A stretch of DNA of 64,000 bases, from assembly GCA_030425685.1 (NCBI GenBank), contig JAUIAD010000008.1, positions 62,001 through 126,000 of the forward strand, read 5' to 3'. The position numbers were made by a program, and so were the translations under genes. The notes beneath the pieces were generated by a model, which worked only from the letters and a program-made list of their open reading frames with translations, did no database searches and had not been told where the DNA came from. Positions 26,201-32,802 of this stretch are shown piece by piece (positions within the stretch are counted from its first letter, which is position 1; every line of letters starts with the position of its first letter). The DNA is from Gammaproteobacteria bacterium (GTDB lineage: Bacteria > Pseudomonadota > Gammaproteobacteria > Coxiellales > Coxiellaceae).

Positions 26201-26736
26201 GTAAAGCGGAATTAGAGGCTGCTGCGGACGTGATTTTATGGCTATCAGAGTCCGGTGGCATGATTAAGCCAGGTCGTGAGCAGGACCGTGCGGTTAGTGG
26301 TGAATTAATTACGGCGTTACGAAATTATTGTTTGGGACAATTAAACGGTGAGCATGTACCACCGGTTATTCCACTGGATAAAGTGAATAGAGTCATGGTG
26401 GTAGGAGCGCCTAATTTAATTCGCCGTGTTCAGCGTGCTCGCTCTGGGTTGTTAAAAGAATTTATTCACCCTGATACGCAATTTTCTGCCTCAGTTTATG
26501 GATCTATGCAGTGCATGCTAAAAGGGGTTTGTGCGCAATGTTTACAATGGCAAATTGATCCAGCCACCGGTAAACGTACGAAAGCGGTTTATGCTTGTTC
26601 CTGGCAAGAGCAGCCTATGCAAATGATTGATATAGAAAATATTGATGAACGGTTGTCGCAAAATGCAACGCAAGAAACACTTTCTGGGTTGTGGCTAGAT
26701 TATCTGTTTGAAAAATATGGTATAATTAGAGTATAA
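23203..26736 (+). CDS. Multidomain FAD/NAD(P)/iron-sulfur oxidoreductase, 1177 aa
   Basis: The order of domains is: a helical N-terminal region (about 1-240) without a family I can name; a cysteine-rich part from about 246 to 340 (VYCHKNDGDFC, CPATGHRICNDCMKAC) like the Fe-S part of glutamate-synthase-type small subunits; FAD-binding ILIMGMGPAGFTLAHHL near 386; NAD(P)-binding AVVIGGGLTGIDTATEV near 557; ATGAKPN near 730; then a ferredoxin-reductase-like half with PGQFYRLQNY near 870 and IIGGSMAAAHLRSLGPAL near 963; and a C-terminal [2Fe-2S] site CMLKGVCAQCLQW...YAC as in dihydroorotate dehydrogenase electron-transfer subunits. It reads as GltD fused to a PyrK-like reductase. ATG at 23203 was preferred to an upstream in-frame GTG/ATG at 23152, which would overlap the divergent gene. 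Cytosolic; substrate unknown. Confidence 0.9.
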   Translation: MTKHELKLNGYSFQELFAPEGLKRLDDHFLSYLYNADQLLHDQLCSFRSGVELAPKELSQLIISCAPILEAFMAELFDIEEQVGQKQASLLSQNPIFIFKKHFIHREAKRALKKADEFADFATLDAWLRQQLKEAAIDEADLELSVARWAAGLLQEPDLHVGEIERLVHWCVKAITTPEGQKAVAAWVSFHAPARLNYANLVTTAPVADDPIGRLEGPQEHFRQRDGFALTDERMNQREVLDEIHYCVYCHKNDGDFCSKGFPVKKTAPELGLKINPLGDSLTGCPLEEKISEMHWLKKAGYSIAALAAVMIDNPMCPATGHRICNDCMKACIYQKQEPVNIPQVETHVLTDVLSLPWGVEIYDLLTRWNPLRPTQWVAKPYNSKKILIMGMGPAGFTLAHHLLMEGFAVVGMEGLKIEPLNPALVHEPIFDYDSLKESLDDRVMAGFGGVAEYGITVRWDKNFLKLIYISLSRRPYFQVYGGVRFGGTLKVDDAWTYGFDHLAIAVGAGLPRELAIPNSLAPGMRQANDFLMALQLTGAAKSSSLANLQVRLPAVVIGGGLTGIDTATEVQAYYIKQVEKVLYRYQTLVEYFGEEKVRQQFKPAALEILEEFIAHGLLVKAERDAAAKENRQADFLSLLRQWGGVTVAYRRTMQESPAYRRNHEEVIKALEEGIYYAEGLEPKAVQLDHHGYVAALRCQWRVQDEEGNWMQTDEEQTLAAKSIFVATGAKPNIAYEFEHRGTFLRDGFNYKRYEDKAGQLVEVDQMGHCKVPEFGAFTSYERDHHRVTFLGDTHPVFHGSVVKAIASAKRIYPSVVKSLEGKVSIGSQKEYQSFKQQMETLFTAKVVSVKRHTEDMVELTVRAPMAARNFCPGQFYRLQNYEMVAKKCGQHSAEKTRLQTEALAMIGIRHPQMLDQLSFTVIERGASSRLVATFQPGDPISIMGPTGVRSKIPQEPETVMIIGGSMAAAHLRSLGPALKEAGHQVFFVACMQSGQERYCKAELEAAADVILWLSESGGMIKPGREQDRAVSGELITALRNYCLGQLNGEHVPPVIPLDKVNRVMVVGAPNLIRRVQRARSGLLKEFIHPDTQFSASVYGSMQCMLKGVCAQCLQWQIDPATGKRTKAVYACSWQEQPMQMIDIENIDERLSQNATQETLSGLWLDYLFEKYGIIRV

Positions 26737-26746
26737 GGCGATTGTG

Positions 26747-26846
26747 GTAGTTGGGATGGTTAGGTTGTATAATCCCATCCACAGTATTAGCTCTTGGCCA
26801 TCGATAGGCTACCTTTTGCGAGGTTGAGCGGTACCATCCACAACTG
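26747..26846. repeat. 100-bp imperfect inverted-repeat element
   Basis: GTAGTTGGGATGGT (26747-26760) is mirrored by ACCATCCACAACTG (26833-26846), with 11-12 of 14 pairs matching. Inside, GGGAT and ATCCC form a smaller hairpin. It fills the gap between the flavoprotein and glpE. It may be a transposon-derived palindrome or a terminator; the arms have no following T-run. Confidence 0.6.
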
Positions 26847-26870
26847 AATAAGATAGAGGGTAAGCTATAC

Positions 26871-27188
26871 ATGTTTAAGCAACTGACACACACGGAAGCA
26901 GAAAGGCTGATGAATGAAGGCGAAGTGATTGTCGCCGATGTGCGTGACCAGCAAAGCTATGATGAGGCGCACATTAGTAAGGCTATTCACTTGTCAATGT
27001 CTGCTTTACAAGACTTTTGTGATAATACTGATAAGGCAACGCCAGTGTTGGTGTATTGCTATCATGGTATTAGCAGCCAGTCTGTTGCAAATCATTTGGT
27101 CGATCAAGGATTTTCTCGAGTTTACAGTTTGATTGGTGGGTTTGAAACTTGGAAGTCACATCACCCTACCTCTGATGCGAGTAATTAG
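26871..27188 (+). CDS. glpE: Rhodanese-type sulfurtransferase GlpE
   Basis: A 105-aa single-domain rhodanese. The active loop is CYHGISS, with Cys as the persulfide-carrying residue, matching the GlpE loop CYHGNSS. IVADVRDQQSYDEAHISKAIHLS (CH2A-like) and GGFETWKSHHP at the end are also family marks. It transfers sulfur from thiosulfate to cyanide or thioredoxin in vitro. It sits 9 bp before nadA and probably shares its transcript; a role in supplying sulfur to Fe-S enzymes such as NadA is an attractive inference only. Confidence 0.94.
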   Translation: MFKQLTHTEAERLMNEGEVIVADVRDQQSYDEAHISKAIHLSMSALQDFCDNTDKATPVLVYCYHGISSQSVANHLVDQGFSRVYSLIGGFETWKSHHPTSDASN

Positions 27189-27197
27189 AGCAAAGCA

Positions 27198-28235
27198 ATG
27201 AGTAGGCAAACAGTATTGCCACAAATTCCTGCATTTGTGGTTCCTCTCACCGAAAGACCAAAAATTCGTGAGGCGCAACAACGTGAGCAGCAAATTTTAC
27301 GCATTTCTGACTTATTAAAAGTTCAAGATGCCGTTTTGATCGCGCATTATTACACTGATCCTGAGGTGCAAGCCTTAGCGGAATCGACCAATGGTTTTAT
27401 TGGTGATTCTTTGGCTATGGCGCAATACGGTGTTAAGTCGCCAGCGTCAACCTTAGTGGTTGCGGGTGTGCGTTTTATGGGAGAAACCGCAAAAATCCTT
27501 AGCCCGAAAAAGAAAGTGTTGATGCCAACTTTGCAAGCTGAATGCTCTTTGGATCTTGGCTGTCCTGTCGATCAATTTTCCCACTTTTGTGATCAATATC
27601 CTGAGCGGGTGGTGGTTGTATATGCCAACACCTCAGCGGCGGTTAAAGCACGTGCGGATTGGGTGGTGACATCGAGCAATGCTTTAGAAATCATTGATCA
27701 TTTGGATGCGCAGGGTAAAAAGATTCTTTGGGGACCAGATCGGTATTTGGGTGATTATATTCAAAAACAAACCGGTGCGGATATGGTTTTATGGCAAGGT
27801 TCTTGTATTGTGCATGAAGAGTTTAAGGCGCAGGCTTTGCTTGATTTAAAAGCGCAGTATCCGCAGGCAGCGGTACTTGTTCATCCTGAATCGCCAGCGT
27901 CGGTGGTTGAATTGGCAGATGCGGTGGGGTCTACTTCACATTTGCTGAAGGCTAGTAAGACGATGAGTAATGATACTTTTATTGTGGCTACTGATCGCGG
28001 TATTTTTTATAAAATGCAGCAGGCATCGCCGCAAAAAACTTTTATTGAAGCACCTACTGCCGGGCGTTCTGCTACGTGCCGTAGTTGTGGGCATTGTCCT
28101 TGGATGGCGATGAATAATTTAGATCGGCTAGAGCATAGTTTATTAGATGGTAGTAACGAGATTGAAGTCGATAAGTCCGTTATTAATGGGGCGCGCGTTT
28201 CGCTGCAGCGTATGTTAGATTTTCAGCAGGTGTAG
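27198..28235 (+). CDS. nadA: Quinolinate synthase
   Basis: A 345-aa [4Fe-4S] enzyme that condenses iminoaspartate with dihydroxyacetone phosphate to quinolinate in NAD synthesis. Motifs: [41 protein letters not shown], and the C-terminal [13 protein letters not shown]. The three cluster-binding cysteines lie in the [15 protein letters not shown] and CGHCPWM segments as in the E. coli-type long form. The gene follows glpE closely and is followed after 4 bp by a ferredoxin-like gene. nadB and nadC are not in the window. Confidence 0.97.
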   Translation: MSRQTVLPQIPAFVVPLTERPKIREAQQREQQILRISDLLKVQDAVLIAHYYTDPEVQALAESTNGFIGDSLAMAQYGVKSPASTLVVAGVRFMGETAKILSPKKKVLMPTLQAECSLDLGCPVDQFSHFCDQYPERVVVVYANTSAAVKARADWVVTSSNALEIIDHLDAQGKKILWGPDRYLGDYIQKQTGADMVLWQGSCIVHEEFKAQALLDLKAQYPQAAVLVHPESPASVVELADAVGSTSHLLKASKTMSNDTFIVATDRGIFYKMQQASPQKTFIEAPTAGRSATCRSCGHCPWMAMNNLDRLEHSLLDGSNEIEVDKSVINGARVSLQRMLDFQQV

Positions 28236-28239
28236 GCTA

Positions 28240-28614
28240 TTGAGTTGCGATAATATTGAAGAGCTAGAGGCTAAGGTTGATTGTTTAAAACTATCTGCCA
28301 TCAAATATCATATTTTCTTGTGTTGTGATCAGGCTAAGGCGAAGTGTTGTCAGCAGCAAGAGGGTCTTGCGTCGTGGGATTATCTAAAAAAACGTTTGGT
28401 TCAGCTTAATTTATTAGGCGAGGGCGGTGTGTATCGCACTAAGGCTAATTGCTTGCGTGTTTGTTGTAAGGGGCCTGTGGCGGTCGTTTATCCGGATGGT
28501 ATTTGGTATCACTCTTGTACGCCTGAGGTGTTAGAGCGTATTATTCAAGAGCATTTTATTCTGGGTAAGCCGGTTGAGGATTATATTTTTCATCCGAAAT
28601 CTTTGGGTACTTAA
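28240..28614 (+). CDS. Thioredoxin-like [2Fe-2S] ferredoxin family protein
   Basis: A 124-aa protein of the small thioredoxin-fold ferredoxin family (COG3411). It has [14 protein letters not shown] near residues 24-37 and [22 protein letters not shown] near 69-90, i.e. two cysteine pairs placed to hold one [2Fe-2S] cluster, and ends in the characteristic [19 protein letters not shown]. The only start near the 5' end is TTG at 28240; AGCAGG lies before it inside the nadA end. The 4-bp spacing from nadA indicates one operon, so it may supply electrons to, or share cluster biology with, NadA (inference). Confidence 0.85.
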   Translation: MSCDNIEELEAKVDCLKLSAIKYHIFLCCDQAKAKCCQQQEGLASWDYLKKRLVQLNLLGEGGVYRTKANCLRVCCKGPVAVVYPDGIWYHSCTPEVLERIIQEHFILGKPVEDYIFHPKSLGT

Positions 28615-28780
28615 AAACTTCGTTTGTATACGTTAAATCAATTATTGTGTTGTAAGCTTTTTTGCTTGTGAGCGCCGTCCATTTTTGATGTTGGGGGATC
28701 TTTGTTCTGAGTATAGGGCTCACTTGTATAGGTGCTAAGGGTGCTTTGTTCTCAGTATGTGGTTCGCTTGTAGTGCGAGC

Positions 28781-28895
28781 GGCAGGTAGAGGAAAAGGTC
28801 TTTGGGGAAGGCGCTCGCAAGTACATCCCTGTAGAGCTCCATTTCGCACATCCTGTGCTCAAAGGCTTCCCCAAAGACCTTTTCCTCTACCTGCC
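28781..28895. repeat. Perfect 30-bp inverted repeat with 55-nt loop
   Basis: The left arm is 28781-28810, beginning GGCAGGTAGAGGAAAAGG. The right arm, 28866-28895, is its exact reverse complement. The loop shares GGCGCT, CATCCCTG and GCTC blocks with the loop of the element at 30458-30568, so both belong to one palindromic family with different arms. No coding capacity. Confidence 0.9.
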
Positions 28896-29016
28896 TATTC
28901 TCATTATATTGGAGTGCGGTAATAGTGGAATATTATATTGGGGTAATACTAAATAGTAGTGACTTAAGATTACTTTTGCCTGGGGGCGTTACCAATCAAT
29001 ATTGCTACCAGACCTC

Positions 29017-29080
29017 GTCATCCCGACTTGATCGCGGGATCCAGATGCATGGCTGGATACCGTAGCGATTACGGCATGAC
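29017..29080. repeat. GTCATCCCG-type dispersed palindromic repeat
   Basis: GTCATCCCGACTTGATCGCG is followed by GGATCCAG and closes with CGGCATGAC. It is a copy of the family at 1741-1850, here with a more diverged right half. The 513-bp gap 28615-29127 holds this and the 30-bp-arm palindrome, and no gene I can support. Confidence 0.7.
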
Positions 29081-29127
29081 AAATTTTTTTAGATAATGTT
29101 ACCAAGAAAATATTAGGAAGTATTTAA

Positions 29128-29952
29128 ATGCAACAAATGAAAGGCTCTCTGCGTAAATTAAAAGGAACGTTAAATTCAGCCGTTGAATATAGTTTTCGTC
29201 TTGATGAAGGTGAAATTCCGTTGGCAGATGCCTTAGGGAAAAAAGTATTATTGTCTTTTGAAGGTGTTATTAATTGTATTCAGTGTGGGCGAAAAAGCAG
29301 TAAAAGCTTTCAGCAAGGTTATTGTTATCCTTGTTATCGCCGGTTAATGGAATGCAATCTTTGTATTATTCATCCAGAACGTTGTCGTGTAGAAGAAGGT
29401 GGCTGTCCTAAAGATGATTGGGCGCATGCCCATTGTCATCAGTCGCATATTATCTATTTGGCTAATTCCTCTGGTTTAAAAGTGGGAATTACTCGCGAAA
29501 CGCAAGTGCCAACGCGTTGGATTGATCAGGGTGCTTGTCAGGCGATACCTATTTTTAAAGTGAGTAACCGCTATCAAGCAGGCGCGATAGAAGTAGCAAT
29601 GAAAGCGTATGTAGCCGATAAAACCAATTGGCGTAAGATGCTAAAAAATGATGTTGAAGTCATTGATTTGTGTGAACGTCGTGATCAACTGTTGTCTGAG
29701 GCGCAAGCTGATATTGATAAGGTGGTTAAGGGGTTTTCAGCAGGCGCTGTTGAAAGATTAAATGAAGAGCCGATTTCTTTGGATTACCCGGTATTGGAAT
29801 ATCCAACAAAAGTTAGCAGTCTGTCATTGGATAAGCAACCTGAGATTGAAGGGCAGTTAATGGGTATTAAGGGGCAGTATTTTATTCTTGATAATGGTGT
29901 GCTAAATATAAGGAAATTTGGCGGTTATCAGGTGAGCTTTTCGCTTGCCTAA
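29128..29952 (+). CDS. DUF2797 zinc-ribbon protein
   Basis: A 274-aa protein that matches the DUF2797 family: an N-terminal beta region, a CIQCGRKSSKSFQQGYCYPCYRRL zinc ribbon near 50-73, a second cysteine set (CNLCIIHPERC, GGCPKDDWAHAHCHQSHIIYLANSSGLKVGITR) and the family-typical RWIDQGACQAIPIFKV. The IIYLANSSGLKVGITR piece resembles a GIY-YIG nuclease core (YLxxS..KVGxTR), but I cannot say that it cuts DNA. Function is unknown in the family. It stands alone after the repeats, with GGAAG before the ATG. Confidence 0.88.
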   Translation: MQQMKGSLRKLKGTLNSAVEYSFRLDEGEIPLADALGKKVLLSFEGVINCIQCGRKSSKSFQQGYCYPCYRRLMECNLCIIHPERCRVEEGGCPKDDWAHAHCHQSHIIYLANSSGLKVGITRETQVPTRWIDQGACQAIPIFKVSNRYQAGAIEVAMKAYVADKTNWRKMLKNDVEVIDLCERRDQLLSEAQADIDKVVKGFSAGAVERLNEEPISLDYPVLEYPTKVSSLSLDKQPEIEGQLMGIKGQYFILDNGVLNIRKFGGYQVSFSLA

Positions 29953-30071
29953 TGTAAGAAAAAACGCCGGCTTTGTAAGATAGGAGTCTTAAGTTTCTAA
30001 GTGGAAGGATTACAGAAGTTTAGTTTTTGGAAAAGTATCATAGGGATGGGTTTTCGGTAAGAGGTTGGAAA

Positions 30072-30350
30072 ATGTTAGCAACTTTTTTAGCAAAAGATTT
30101 TAATGCTATTGGTATTGTTGGTGTTGTGATGGTGTTAGTGGCTTATTTTTTGCTGCAGATTGATAAGCTGTCACAAGATAGTATTACTTTTTCGTTATTA
30201 AACTTTTTGGGTTCAATTTTTATCTTGGTGTCATTGTATTTCACTTGGAATCTTGCCTCCGGTGTTATTGAGATCGCTTGGCTGATTATTAGCTTTTTTG
30301 GTTTAGGCAAAGCGGTTTATTTTTATTATCGTAAACCAGCTGAGAAGTAG
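30072..30350 (+). CDS. Small CBU_0592-type membrane protein
   Basis: A 92-aa protein with three hydrophobic segments (about 12-30, 40-60, 64-82), reading GIVGVVMVLVAYFLLQIDKL, NFLGSIFILVSLYFTWNLASGVIE and AWLIISFFGLGKAVYFYY. The NxxGSxxxLxSLxxxWNLxSxVIExxW pattern is that of the CBU_0592 family found in Coxiella and relatives. I chose the ATG at 30072, preceded by AAGAGG; an upstream in-frame start at 30027 adds 15 polar residues. Function unknown. Confidence 0.85.
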   Translation: MLATFLAKDFNAIGIVGVVMVLVAYFLLQIDKLSQDSITFSLLNFLGSIFILVSLYFTWNLASGVIEIAWLIISFFGLGKAVYFYYRKPAEK

Positions 30351-30457
30351 GTTGTTGATTTAGAAGGGCGTCGCTCGCGAATTCTCGGGTATGGTGGTGT
30401 GATTAGGAGACCCAGAGGGAGTGAAAATAGGCGTGGCGAGTGCGTTTAAGCGCCGAC

Positions 30458-30568
30458 GCAGGAGGAAAGAAGGGTCTTTTGCAAAGGCGCTGGTTTCCAT
30501 CCCTGGATCGCTCTGACAAAAACTTCCTGTTTTTGTAAGCTTTGCAAAAGACCCTTCTTTCCCCCTGC
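30458..30568. repeat. Large palindromic hairpin element, 29-bp arms
   Basis: The left arm 30458-30486 (containing GGAAAGAAGGGTCTTTTGC) and the right arm 30540-30568 are inverted copies with one mismatch, around a 53-nt loop. The right flank AGTGTGAAAAACTAGCAG (reverse strand) is shared with the single-arm copy at 9803-9857. The loop resembles that of 28781-28895. Confidence 0.88.
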
Positions 30569-30737
30569 TAGTTTTTCACACTTTTGGAGAAGCGGTTTAG
30601 GAACTGGCTTAGTGTATGCGACTTTAGGTAAGAATTTCAGCTTATCTATAGGCTGAGTTAAAGATGCGAGCTCTCGCCAAAAAGGCGTGTGGGCGTAGCA
30701 TGTATTTAGTGTGAGTTTGCTCATCGTTGATTTAGAA

Positions 30738-30837
30738 TTCGTAGGGGCACAGCATGCTGTGCCCGTTTGGGTATGGATGGCTGTAGACATTGGGTGCCAC
30801 GGAGGTTTGCGGGCGCAGCATGCTGCGCCCCTACGAA
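30738..30837. repeat. Nested palindromes of the GCAGCATGCTGC family
   Basis: Two perfect 20-bp palindromes, GGGCACAGCATGCTGTGCCC (30746-30764 region) and GGGCGCAGCATGCTGCGCCC (30811-30830), stand in an outer inverted repeat TTCGTAGGGG ... CCCCTACGAA. Related copies lie at 36112-36156, 38321-38341 and 42392-42419. The gap 30351-31059 contains only such repeats. Confidence 0.85.
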
Positions 30838-31059
30838 GAGGTTGAGCTGTAACAATATGAGCAACAGCAAATGTTGCTCATATTGCAATATATGCGATCA
30901 CTGTAACTTGTGTCTAAGTGTCAGTGTTAAGCTCAGGATGAAGTGTTGTGATACTCCTATATACCAGCAAATTTTACAGCCCTGCATTTGTGTTGAAGGT
31001 TTAGTATACTTTATGCCTTATAGCCAGTCCTATTTCAAATTGATAAATAAGGAAACGAA

Positions 31060-31968
31060 ATGACGATTGAAACAATTGTTGAAGATTTATTTTTCCCGGA
31101 AGGCCCACGTTGGGTACAAGCACAAAATAGCCTTTATTTTAGTGATATTTTAGGTAAAAAAGTATTCCGCTTAAATGCTAATCGTGAACGCGAATTAGTT
31201 TTTGACCCAGGTGAAAAACCCAGTGGTTTAGGCTGGATGCCAAATGGTGATTTATTGGTGGTGATGACCGAAAGCCAAAAGATTGTTCGTTTAGCAAAAG
31301 ATAAGGTGTTAGCCGGGGGCTTAAGTGTTGTTGATGCACAAGCGCATGCCGATGTATCAACAGAGTTTGGCACGGGTTCCAATGATATGACCGTTGGTGC
31401 CGATGGTACTGCCTATGCGGGGCTTTTTTTGCCGGGATTAAGTGAGGAAGAGCCACCAGGGCCGAATAATGTACCGCGAATGGGCTATGTGATGATGGTG
31501 CGTCCTGATGGCACGACCCAATTAGTTGAATCGCGTGTTTGTTTTCCCAATGGTGGTGCTATTACCCCTGATGGTAAAACGTTTATTTTGGCGGAAACGT
31601 TTTCTTATATGTTGTCTGCATGGGATATTAATAGTGACGGGACGCTGTCAAATCGCCGCCCCTTTGCGTATCTTGGTGTGCCAACGGATGGGATTAGCCT
31701 GGATGCACAAGGGTGTGTTTGGGTGGCTTGTCCTTATTTTCAATATGGTGATGCCGGTGGCTATGTGCGTGTGGCTGATGGTGGTGAAGTTAAGCAAGTG
31801 ATTGCTATTGATAATCCCGATAAAAGTGCTTATGCCTGTTGTTTGGGTGGTGAAGATGGTAAAGATCTTTATTTATGTGAATCCAAAGTGTTAGGCAAAG
31901 AGCGGCATCACGGTGATGGGCGTATTTGTTTAGCGCGGGTTGATGTGCCGAGTGCGCTACATGCTTAA
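31060..31968 (+). CDS. SMP-30/gluconolactonase family protein
   Basis: A 302-aa six-bladed beta-propeller of the SMP-30/gluconolaconase/LRE-like family. FFPEGPRWVQAQNSLYFSDI supplies the N-terminal metal-binding Glu (EGPRW) and SDI, GSNDMTVGADGTAYAG the Asn/Asp ligands, VCFPNGGAITPDGKTFILAETF the PNG and downstream ligands, and TDGISLDAQGCVWVA the DG motif. Such enzymes open sugar or other lactones using a divalent metal. ATG at 31060 follows AAGGAAACGAA. Its end overlaps the end of the convergent luxR-type gene by 4 bp. The natural substrate is unknown; acyl-homoserine lactone is only a speculation from context. No signal peptide. Confidence 0.9.
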   Translation: MTIETIVEDLFFPEGPRWVQAQNSLYFSDILGKKVFRLNANRERELVFDPGEKPSGLGWMPNGDLLVVMTESQKIVRLAKDKVLAGGLSVVDAQAHADVSTEFGTGSNDMTVGADGTAYAGLFLPGLSEEEPPGPNNVPRMGYVMMVRPDGTTQLVESRVCFPNGGAITPDGKTFILAETFSYMLSAWDINSDGTLSNRRPFAYLGVPTDGISLDAQGCVWVACPYFQYGDAGGYVRVADGGEVKQVIAIDNPDKSAYACCLGGEDGKDLYLCESKVLGKERHHGDGRICLARVDVPSALHA

Positions 31969-32693
31969 GTATCAATGAGCTCCATTTTATAGGCTTTGAA
32001 AACAGCTTGGTGTTTATTTTTGACACCAAGCTTTTTATTGATATTGTGTAAGTGAAAATTTACCGTGCGAATGCTAATGCCCAGTATTTTTGCTGCCGTT
32101 GGCATATCAACTTGTTTGGCGATTAGGTTTAGGCATTGTAATTCTCTTTTTGTTAGTGTTGATTTTTTGTTTTTATTGTCAGATAAAAATAGTTGTAGCG
32201 CATTATAATATAAATGCCCAGCAAGAAATAAATCGTGTTTTAATCGTTGCCAATCCCACTTTTTTTTATCCTGTTGCATACAAATGGCGAGGAGTGTTGC
32301 TATCTCTCCACGCATGCCAAATATAGGTATAGTTAGACCTTCACGCGCACCAAATGCAAAGGTGTCTTTTCGCATTTTTCTCTCGCGAGGACACTTAGCA
32401 TGTTTAATTTGCTCCTCAACATTCCAGTACAGCGGCAGTGTGTTGCTGTGGAAGTTTGTAAAGCTTGAATCAATATTCTCATACCCAGATTCAACATAAT
32501 GTTTATGCCAAACGGCATAGTTTTTAGAGTAAAAATCAAATTTAATACGGTTATTTGCGCTGGGAAGATTATCATAATAAGTGAATGAGAACGTATTGAT
32601 ATTAAGATCATTTAAAAATTTTTTTAAGCAATAATTGAGATCTTTAATGCTTGTTGCTTGGCTAAATTGTATTTCTAGTGTTTCGATCGACAT
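31965..32693 (-). CDS. LuxR-family regulator with acyl-homoserine-lactone-binding domain (LuxR solo)
   Basis: A 242-aa regulator. The N-terminal half has the residues that form the autoinducer pocket in TraR/LuxR at the right spacings: Trp62, Tyr66, Asp75, Trp90 and Gly119 (TraR W57, Y61, D70, W85, G113). The C-terminal helix-turn-helix is LTKRELQCLNLIAKQ...TAAKILGISIRTVNFHLHNINKKLGV. No luxI-type synthase gene is in the window, so it is a candidate solo receptor. It is divergent from the chitinase gene, and a lux-box-like palindrome lies between the two starts. It probably activates chitinase, and perhaps itself, in response to a diffusible signal (inference). Confidence 0.93.
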   Translation of the reverse strand: MSIETLEIQFSQATSIKDLNYCLKKFLNDLNINTFSFTYYDNLPSANNRIKFDFYSKNYAVWHKHYVESGYENIDSSFTNFHSNTLPLYWNVEEQIKHAKCPRERKMRKDTFAFGAREGLTIPIFGMRGEIATLLAICMQQDKKKWDWQRLKHDLFLAGHLYYNALQLFLSDNKNKKSTLTKRELQCLNLIAKQVDMPTAAKILGISIRTVNFHLHNINKKLGVKNKHQAVFKAYKMELIDT

Positions 32694-32723
32694 GGCTGTT
32701 TTAATGAGTTAGGGGTATTTTCA

Positions 32724-32745
32724 AACCTGTTAATAATATCAGGTT
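32724..32745. promoter_or_regulatory. lux-box-like palindrome between luxR solo and chitinase
   Basis: AACCTG, ten bases, CAGGTT: a perfect 6-bp inverted pair with the same half-sites (ACCTG-N10-CAGGT) and spacing as the Vibrio fischeri lux box. It ends 57 bp before the chitinase ATG and lies 31 bp before the regulator start, a position suited to control of both. Confidence 0.75.
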
Positions 32746-32802
32746 CACTTTTTTATGTGGAGCAAATATTATGCGTTTTTACCCATTTTCCAGGAGATAA
32801 TA

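Noticed and set aside
26747-26846. Riboswitch or attenuator upstream of glpE-nadA
   Set aside because: Only a simple imperfect inverted repeat is visible, with no motif of a known NAD-related riboswitch and no leader peptide.
28556-28849. Minus-strand 97-codon frame after the ferredoxin gene
   Set aside because: It reads through the left arm of the 30-bp palindrome and the end of the ferredoxin gene; no start signal or family.
30446-30790. Open frame of 114 codons on the minus strand (ends ...KTLLSSCVGA)
   Set aside because: It lies across two palindromic repeat elements; its sequence is a translation of repeat arms, and it has no ribosome-binding site or family.
30767-31063. Open frame of 98 codons on the plus strand before the lactonase gene
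   Set aside because: It begins inside the GCAGCATGCTGC palindrome, is Cys-rich only by composition and overlaps the lactonase promoter and start.
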